A stretch of DNA of 9,979 bases, from assembly GCA_022572825.1 (NCBI GenBank), contig JACZVE010000075.1:1-9979 (forward strand), in the 5' to 3' direction. The notes under the pieces are model-generated. The model was not told the DNA's origin and made no database searches. It saw only the letters and a list, made by a program, of their open reading frames with translations. How positions within the stretch are numbered: position 1 is the first letter of the stretch; each line of letters begins with the position of its first letter. Source of the DNA: SAR324 cluster bacterium (GTDB lineage Bacteria; SAR324; JACQKK01). A program made the position numbers and the translations under genes. Shown here piece after piece: positions 5,496 through 9,979 of this stretch.

Positions 5496-7573
5496 GCATC
5501 CACGTTCAGCATGGACAGCTTCAACTTGCCCCGGCGGTCGAATCCAATCACCTTGACGGTGACCATCTCCCCCTCCTTGACCACGTCCTCCACGCGCTCC
5601 ACCTTCTCCTCGCGCATCTGCGAGATGTGGACGAGGCCGTCGGTGCCGGGAACAAGCTCCACGAATGCGCCAAAGTCCATGATCTTTTTCACGGGACCAT
5701 GATAGACCGTGCCGATCTCGATTTCCGCGGTGAGATCCTTGACCATCTGCAAGGCTTCGTCCACCGCGGCGTGATCGCGGCCGGATATGCTCACCATGCC
5801 ATCGTCGCTCACGTCGATCTTTGCGCCGGTTTTCTCGACTATGCCGCGGATGATGCGCCCTCCGGGACCAATGACGTCCCTGATGCGCGTCGGGTTGATC
5901 TTGTAGGCAACGAAACGCGGCGCGTATTGCGACAACCCCGCACGCGGCTCGGCGATTGCCTTTTCCATCAGCTTGAGAATGTGCAGGCGGCCCTCCCTGG
6001 CCTGCTTGAGCGCCATGTCCAGCACCTTCTTGGTGATGCCCGCAACCTTGATGTCCATCTGCAGGGCCGTGATGCCATTTCTCGTCCCGGCCACCTTGAA
6101 GTCCATATCTCCCAGGTGATCCTCGTCACCAAGGATATCCGAAAGAATGGCGGTCTTGCCGTCTTCCTGGATCAGGCCCATGGCGATGCCCGCCGCGTGC
6201 TCTGCAATGGGCACGCCCGCGTCCATCAATGCCAGCGAGGCACCGCAAACCGAGGCCATGGACGATGACCCATTGGACTCCAGGATTTCCGAAACGACCC
6301 GCAGCGTGTAGGGAAATGTTTCCCGCGGGGGCAGCAACGGGGCAATACCCTTTTCGGCCAGAAAGCCATGGCCGATCTCACGCCGTCCGGGACCGCGCAG
6401 GGGTGTCGTTTCCCCCACCGAGAAGGGAGGAAAGTTGTAGTGGAAGAGAAAGCCCTTGAAGGATATGCCGCTCAAGGCATCGATCATCTGCTCATCGTCG
6501 CGGGCGCCCAGGGTGACGGTGACCAGCGCCTGGGTTTCGCCCCGCGTGAACAATGCCGAGCCATGACTGCGCGGCAGCACGCCGACTTCGCAGTCGATCG
6601 GGCGGATATCGGTTGTGGAGCGCCCATCCACGCGGGTGCCGTTTTTCAGCACCCCTTCGCGCATGAGGCGCTTTTGCAGGTCGGCAACGATCCCCGTCAC
6701 CTGCCGTTTGACGCCCTCATCGTCCCGCTCGGCATCGTAGAACTTTTGCAGCGTCTCGCTCTCTACCGCCTCCAACGCCGCATAGCGCCCCTGCTTGTCG
6801 CTGATGGACAGCGCCTTGCCGAGCTCGCCGCGGCAAAACTTCTCCACGGCGCTTTTCAGCGATGAGTCCACCTCGCTCGCTTGGAGTGACCATTTGGGCT
6901 TGCCGGACTTTTTCTGCAGTTTGTCCTGCATGCTGAGGAGAGGCTGCATGGCCTTGTGGGCGAACATGATCGCATCCAGGGCCACCGACTCGCTTACCGT
7001 CTGAGCCTCGCCCTCGACCATCAGCACCGCATCCCTGGAGCCGGCCACCAGGAAGTTCAGATCGCTTCGCGCCAGTTCATCCGGCGTCGGGTTGGCGACG
7101 AAATCGCCGTCGATCCGCCCCACGCGCACGCCCGCGATGGGACCGCCAAAGGGAATATCGGAGACCTGCAGCGCCGCGGACGTGCCCAACAGTGCGGCCA
7201 AGGCCGGCTCGTTCTCGTGATCGGTGCTCAGCACCGTGGTAATGATCTGGGTTTCGTGGTCGTAATTGTCGGGAAACAGGGGGCGGATAGGGCGATCGAT
7301 GAAGCGGGATATCAGGGTTTCCCGGTCCGATAGGCGCCCTTCGCGCTTGAAAAAGCCGCCCGGTACACGCCCGGCTGCGTACATCTTTTCCACATAGTGC
7401 ACCGCAAGCGGCGTGAATCCCCTATAGGGCTTTGCTGCCTTGTCCGCCGTGGCCGTAGCCAAGACGACCGTATCCCCATAACGAACGAGGACCGCTCCGG
7501 ACGCCTGGCGGGCCATGTGCCCGGTTTCGATGGAAATGGGACGGCCTCCCACCTTGTCGGAAAACGATATCAT
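5492..7573 (-). CDS. pnp: Polynucleotide phosphorylase
   Basis: 693 residues, the usual length. It catalyses reversible phosphorolysis of RNA from the 3' end and works in mRNA decay and tRNA/sRNA turnover, often in the degradosome. Domains in order: first RNase PH core (about 5-210; FFKREGR at 74-80, SDRETLISRFIDRPIRPLF at 82-100); alpha-helical linker (about 240-310); second, catalytic RNase PH core (about 312-545; GDEDHLGDMDF at 482-492 with D485 and D491 matching the Mg/catalytic aspartates D486 and D492 of E. coli); KH domain (IRDVIGPGGRIIRGI, 564-578); S1 domain (about 619-688). It ends right after the S1 domain, with none of the acidic or proline-rich tail some orthologues carry. Start at 7573 (MISFSDK) is fixed by a strong SD; the in-frame extension to 7639 is rejected because it reads through the leader hairpin. 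Downstream of rpsO as in most bacteria; probably controlled through the leader stem-loop. Confidence 0.98.
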   Translation of the reverse strand: MISFSDKVGGRPISIETGHMARQASGAVLVRYGDTVVLATATADKAAKPYRGFTPLAVHYVEKMYAAGRVPGGFFKREGRLSDRETLISRFIDRPIRPLFPDNYDHETQIITTVLSTDHENEPALAALLGTSAALQVSDIPFGGPIAGVRVGRIDGDFVANPTPDELARSDLNFLVAGSRDAVLMVEGEAQTVSESVALDAIMFAHKAMQPLLSMQDKLQKKSGKPKWSLQASEVDSSLKSAVEKFCRGELGKALSISDKQGRYAALEAVESETLQKFYDAERDDEGVKRQVTGIVADLQKRLMREGVLKNGTRVDGRSTTDIRPIDCEVGVLPRSHGSALFTRGETQALVTVTLGARDDEQMIDALSGISFKGFLFHYNFPPFSVGETTPLRGPGRREIGHGFLAEKGIAPLLPPRETFPYTLRVVSEILESNGSSSMASVCGASLALMDAGVPIAEHAAGIAMGLIQEDGKTAILSDILGDEDHLGDMDFKVAGTRNGITALQMDIKVAGITKKVLDMALKQAREGRLHILKLMEKAIAEPRAGLSQYAPRFVAYKINPTRIRDVIGPGGRIIRGIVEKTGAKIDVSDDGMVSISGRDHAAVDEALQMVKDLTAEIEIGTVYHGPVKKIMDFGAFVELVPGTDGLVHISQMREEKVERVEDVVKEGEMVTVKVIGFDRRGKLKLSMLNVDA

Positions 7574-7581
7574 CAATGGAA

Positions 7582-7588
7582 CTCCCTT
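7582..7588 (-). promoter_or_regulatory. Shine-Dalgarno of pnp
   Basis: On the minus strand AAGGGAG sits eight bases before the ATG at 7573. It is the best ribosome-binding site in the window and decides the pnp start against the longer in-frame ORF. Confidence 0.8.
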
Positions 7589-7638
7589 GAATGGAGTGAA
7601 AGGGTATGAGGAAGGCGTCCGCGTAGCAGCACTGCACA

Positions 7639-7708
7639 TTGGGATCCAAATCGAAATTCAGGCCGGCACGGCCAGCGCGCCGGGCCCGAAGCCCCATTTG
7701 CATCCCAA
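7639..7708 (-). promoter_or_regulatory. Long stem-loop in the pnp 5' leader, probable RNase III site
   Basis: TTGGGATCCAAAT at 7639-7651 pairs with ATTTGCATCCCAA at 7696-7708 at 12 of 13 positions. The 44-base interior folds further: GGCCG/CGGCC (7661-7665 with 7669-7673) and GGGC/GCCC (7682-7685 with 7691-7694). The structure lies 66 to 135 bases before the pnp start. In E. coli a long leader hairpin at a similar place is cut by RNase III, after which PNPase represses its own mRNA. Seen: the complementarity and position. Inferred: the same control here. Confidence 0.6.
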
Positions 7709-7744
7709 GTAGCCTGTCGCGAAGACGTCCACCCCAGGGTAACG

Positions 7745-7761
7745 CCCCGCGCCTTGCGGGG
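7745..7761 (-). other. Short GC-rich hairpin after rpsO
   Basis: CCCCGC (7745-7750) and GCGGGG (7756-7761) form a perfect 6-bp stem with a 5-base loop, 12 bases after the rpsO stop. No U-run follows on the minus strand, so it is more likely a 3'-end stabiliser, attenuator or processing element between rpsO and pnp than a full terminator. Confidence 0.5.
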
Positions 7762-7772
7762 AGATCCATGGT

Positions 7773-8039
7773 TTAGCGCCGCAATTCGAGTTTTAGGATC
7801 AACGTGCGGTAGCGCTCATGGTCTTTGCGGTTGAGGTAGTCCAGCAGCCGTCTGCGTGTGCTGACCATCTTGAGCAGGCCGCGCCGGGAATGGTGATCCT
7901 TCTTGTGGGTCTTGAAATGATCGGTGAGGTACCTGATTTTTTCGGACAGCAAGGCGATCTGCACCTCAGGCGACCCCGTATCGTCATCGCCCCGCTTGTG
8001 AAGATTGATGATTTCCTGCTTTTGCTGTTGCGTTATCAT
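7773..8039 (-). CDS. rpsO: 30S ribosomal protein S15
   Basis: 88 residues, the standard length. S15 is a four-helix primary binder of the 16S rRNA central domain and nucleates assembly of the platform with S6, S18, S8 and S11. Family motifs are intact: TGSPEVQIALLSEKIRYLTDH (21-41), the HKKDHHSRRGLLKMVSTRRR RNA-contact stretch (45-64) and DYLNRKDHERYRTLILKLELRR at the end. Start at 8039 gives the canonical length; the in-frame extension to 8246 crosses the truB end and a tandem repeat and is not coding. The SD is weak (GAGTGAAG about five bases upstream). Lies 127 bp after truB and about 200 bp before pnp, the widely conserved order. S15 often represses its own mRNA, but I see no clear operator in the short leader. 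Confidence 0.98.
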   Translation of the reverse strand: MITQQQKQEIINLHKRGDDDTGSPEVQIALLSEKIRYLTDHFKTHKKDHHSRRGLLKMVSTRRRLLDYLNRKDHERYRTLILKLELRR

Positions 8040-8122
8040 GGGTGCTTCACTCGAAGGATAATTCGCTCCGGCCAGGCCGCCGCTTTGGCGCTCGCGTACG
8101 TGCAGCCTTGCTCGGGGCCCGA

Positions 8123-8174
8123 CCGCCGGCGGCCCTTCACACCAAGGCCCTGCCGCCGCCGGCCCTTCACACCA
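8123..8174. repeat. Tandem 30-bp-period duplication over the truB 3' end
   Basis: Positions 8123-8144 and 8153-8174 agree at 21 of 22 bases with a period of 30; the shared core is GGCCCTTCACACCA (8131-8144 and 8161-8174). The right copy contains the truB stop (8167-8169), so the left copy is a duplicate of the last truB codons and stop lying in the truB-rpsO spacer. The left copy also holds a 10-base palindrome CCGCCGGCGG (8123-8132), which could fold in the rpsO leader. Confidence 0.7.
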
Positions 8175-9099
8175 GGACCTTCGTGGGTTGAAAACCGAGG
8201 ACGTCGCGACGATAGGGTACCACCTCGCCGATGGCGACGAGGACACCGGAGGGCCGCAGCGCCTTCACTTTCGCCGCGGGGCGCAGGCTGGCCGATTCCT
8301 CAGCGATGGGTATGATGCGTCCATCCCGTAATTGCCGCTCGGAGTGGTCCTCCACGATCAGCGGCAGATAATTGGGCAAAAACTCGGACGGATTCAACAG
8401 GAATCCGAATCCGCCCGTCTGCAGGTCTTCCTCGACCCGTTCCAAAGTAATGGAATTTTCCAAAGTAAACAAGCACTCACAGCCAAGACGCCGCAGCGCG
8501 GTCACGTGGCCGCCCACGCCCAGCTTTTCGCCAATGCTGTCCGCCAGGCTGCGCATGTAGGTGCCGCCGGAACAGGTGGTGCGGAAGGTCGCAAAAGGCA
8601 GCTCGACCGCTTCCACGTCGATCTGGTGGATGATCACCCTGCGTGTACGGGGCGGCACTGGCTTTCCCGCGCGTGCCAAGCGATAGGCAGGGACACCGCC
8701 GACCTTCACCGCTGAAAAACGGGGCACCTGTTGCGCCTGCATTCCCTGAAAGGATAGTACGGCAGCCCTCACCTCACGGGGCGTCAGCGCGGCGGTATCG
8801 TGTTCGGCGATCACCTTGCCCTCGGCATCGCAGGTGTCCGTGCGCTGTCCGAGTCGCACCGTGACGCGGTAGGTCTTGTCCAGCCGTTCAAACGCGGAGA
8901 TCAGCTTGGTGGACTTGCCGATGAAAACGGGGAGCACACCGGAGGCGATGGGGTCGAGCGTGCCCAAAAAGCCCATTTTGACGCGGCCCAGACCACAGGC
9001 GCGAAGCCGGCCCTTCAGACGGTCCATGACCTGGTTGGATGAGGGGCCCACGGGCTTGTCGATAATGACGACGCCATTGAGGAGGGGCATGCTACTCAT
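8167..9099 (-). CDS. truB: tRNA pseudouridine-55 synthase TruB
   Basis: 310 residues, typical. It converts U55 in the T-loop of almost all tRNAs to pseudouridine and also helps tRNAs fold. Seen: LLNGVVIIDKPVGPSS at 6-21 (substrate-side motif I), KMGFLGTLDPIASGVLPV at 41-58 with D49 the catalytic aspartate, FSAVKVGGVPAYRLARAG around 133-150, and SGGTYMRSLADSIGEKLG for the third conserved motif. The region after about residue 230 is the less conserved TruB C-terminal domain, PUA-like. GFLGTLDP replaces the commoner GHTGTLDP or GHGGTLDP, a histidine-to-phenylalanine change two residues from the shared glycine. Start at 9099 overlaps rbfA by eight bases and has GAAGGT upstream; the ATG at 9090 (MPLL) is the alternative. 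The stop lies in a tandem duplication. Confidence 0.97.
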   Translation of the reverse strand: MSSMPLLNGVVIIDKPVGPSSNQVMDRLKGRLRACGLGRVKMGFLGTLDPIASGVLPVFIGKSTKLISAFERLDKTYRVTVRLGQRTDTCDAEGKVIAEHDTAALTPREVRAAVLSFQGMQAQQVPRFSAVKVGGVPAYRLARAGKPVPPRTRRVIIHQIDVEAVELPFATFRTTCSGGTYMRSLADSIGEKLGVGGHVTALRRLGCECLFTLENSITLERVEEDLQTGGFGFLLNPSEFLPNYLPLIVEDHSERQLRDGRIIPIAEESASLRPAAKVKALRPSGVLVAIGEVVPYRRDVLGFQPTKVLV

Positions 9100-9442
9100 C
9101 CAGCGGTCGCACCTTCTTCAGCAGCGTTTCCATTTCCTCGGCGTAATCGAAGCCGGCGTCGTAATGAAAGCGCAGCTTCGGCGTGCGGCGGGTGGCCATT
9201 GTGCGGCCCAGGGCGTGGCTGAAAAAACCGGCCGCTGCGTTGAGGGCGGCCTCGATATCGTGCGGATCGGCCTGTTGATTGAAGGCGCAAAACTGCACGT
9301 TGGCCGAGGAAAGATCCTTGGAAACTTTCACATCGGTGATGGTGACGGAGTGGAACCGAGGGTCGTTGGCTTCCTTGTACAGCAAACGGCCCAGCTTTTG
9401 CCGAATGGACTCGTTCAGGTGCTCCAGTTTGCGGCCGGCCAT
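9092..9442 (-). CDS. rbfA: Ribosome-binding factor A
   Basis: 116 residues, normal. RbfA is a single KH-like domain that binds free 30S subunits near the 5' helix of 16S rRNA and is needed for late 30S maturation, notably in the cold. Seen: the family N-terminus RKLEHLNESIRQKLGRLLYKE, then DPRFHSVTITDVKVSKDLSSA, and a C-terminal TPKLRFHYDAGFDYAEEMETLL, all in the expected order. The start at 9442 gives the family-length protein. An ATG seven bases upstream is in another frame. Only a weak GGA-type SD is visible, immediately next to the start. Between infB and truB as in most bacteria; the truB start overlaps its end by eight bases. Confidence 0.97.
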   Translation of the reverse strand: MAGRKLEHLNESIRQKLGRLLYKEANDPRFHSVTITDVKVSKDLSSANVQFCAFNQQADPHDIEAALNAAAGFFSHALGRTMATRRTPKLRFHYDAGFDYAEEMETLLKKVRPLDE

Positions 9443-9483
9443 CTTCCATCAACCAATATGCGGAAATGGGACAATTGGAGTCA

Positions 9484-9509
9484 CGCGATCCTCGTTGCGA
9501 GAGATCGCG
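9484..9509 (-). other. Strong stem-loop in the infB-rbfA spacer
   Basis: CGCGATC (9484-9490) pairs with GATCGCG (9503-9509), and CTCG (9491-9494) with CGAG (9498-9501) around a TTG loop. This gives an 11-bp stem with one bulged base (9502). It sits 32 bases after the infB stop, inside a 99-bp gap with no ORF. No U-run follows on the minus strand, so a Rho-independent terminator is unlikely. An RNA-processing or stabilising hairpin between co-transcribed genes fits better. Confidence 0.6.
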
Positions 9510-9541
9510 GCGACAAATACGCGGCTATCTGATGTGAAGTG

Positions 9542-9979
9542 CTAGGCCCGGCGGGCGCGTTCCAGTTTCGGCACCTCTTCGACCCGCGCGAAGGCTTCGA
9601 TCAGATCGCCGGCCTGCAGGTCGTTGAATTTGGCGATACGGAACCCGCATTCATTCCCCGATTGAACCGAGGCCACGTCGTCCTTGAAGCGACGCAGCGA
9701 ATTGAGCACGCCTGTATGGATCAGCACGTCGTCCCGATACACGTGCACGGGGCTCTTGCGCTCCAGCCGGCCATCGGTGATGTATCCGCCGGCAACCCGT
9801 CCGTCCTTGGTGTTGCTAAACACGTCGCGCACTTCCAGGTGACCCATCACCTCCTCCCGGACGACCGGCTTGAGGAGGCCCTGCAGGGCGGCGTATACGT
9901 CATCCACCAGCTCGTATATGACAGTGTAGGTCTTGATGTCCACGCCATCGGCGCGGGCCTGGTCGGCGGCTTTGGATTC
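9542..9979 (-). CDS. infB: Translation initiation factor IF-2, C-terminal fragment
   Basis: The last 145 residues of IF2; the GTPase and N-terminal domains lie beyond the right edge. IF2 places fMet-tRNA on the 30S subunit and promotes subunit joining with GTP. Seen: ADQARADGVDIKTYTVIYEL leading to LVDDVYAALQGLLKP, then domain IV (C2), the fMet-tRNA-binding barrel, with VFSNTKDGRVAGGYITDGRL, SLRRFKDDVASVQSGNECG and the end motif FNDLQAGDLIEAF. The reading frame is open to the window edge, so the GTG at 9943 is internal and not a start. It is the upstream member of the infB-rbfA-truB-rpsO-pnp cluster. Confidence 0.97.
   Translation of the reverse strand, partial: ESKAADQARADGVDIKTYTVIYELVDDVYAALQGLLKPVVREEVMGHLEVRDVFSNTKDGRVAGGYITDGRLERKSPVHVYRDDVLIHTGVLNSLRRFKDDVASVQSGNECGFRIAKFNDLQAGDLIEAFARVEEVPKLERARRA

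Noticed and set aside
7574..7639. N-terminal extension of pnp
   Set aside because: Reads through the leader; the ATG at 7573 has a strong SD and the family-normal N-terminus.
7745..7761. Rho-independent terminator after rpsO
   Set aside because: The stem is good but no run of U follows on the minus strand.
8040..8246. N-terminal extension of rpsO
   Set aside because: S15 is 88-89 residues in the family; the extension crosses the tandem repeat and the truB end.
1..9979. tRNA, rRNA, CRISPR array, insertion sequence or prophage gene
   Set aside because: No cloverleaf, regular spaced repeats, transposase motif or phage gene was seen on either strand.

Overview
The window reads as a high-GC bacterial chromosome segment in which every gene I can support lies on the minus strand. 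The anchor is the conserved translation and RNA-decay cluster, in transcription order infB (3' end) - rbfA - truB - rpsO - pnp, running from the right edge to about 5490. Protein sequences look Gram-negative and proteobacterium-like. I could not place the organism more precisely, and neither gene content nor gene order fixes a class.

Right part (9979 to 5492): the end of IF2, ribosome maturation factor RbfA, tRNA pseudouridine synthase TruB, ribosomal protein S15 and polynucleotide phosphorylase. The spacers hold structure: a strong hairpin between infB and rbfA, a near-perfect tandem duplication covering the truB stop, and a long stem-loop in the pnp leader. In E. coli the pnp leader hairpin is the RNase III target for pnp autocontrol.

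Middle part (5495 to 1721): immediately after pnp lies a decayed sensor histidine kinase. Its H-box, N/D-boxes and G2-box sit in three different frames and a stretch is missing. Next come RNase III (rnc) and, overlapping it by 4 bases, an RsuA/RluB-type 16S/23S rRNA pseudouridine synthase. A GTG-started DUF342/FapA-family protein follows. The RNA theme therefore continues past pnp, although the order is not the textbook one.

Left part (1720 to 1): a 254-bp spacer carries short repeats and a 13-bp perfect inverted repeat. It leads into a tightly coupled three-gene cassette: a pentapeptide-repeat protein, a small exported two-cysteine protein of no family I recognise, and the start of a NifH/BchL/BchX-type P-loop ATPase cut by the window edge. 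Both junctions are ATGA overlaps. This cassette is the least explained part of the window and the best candidate for an undescribed system. No tRNA, rRNA, CRISPR array, insertion sequence or convincing Rho-independent terminator was seen.
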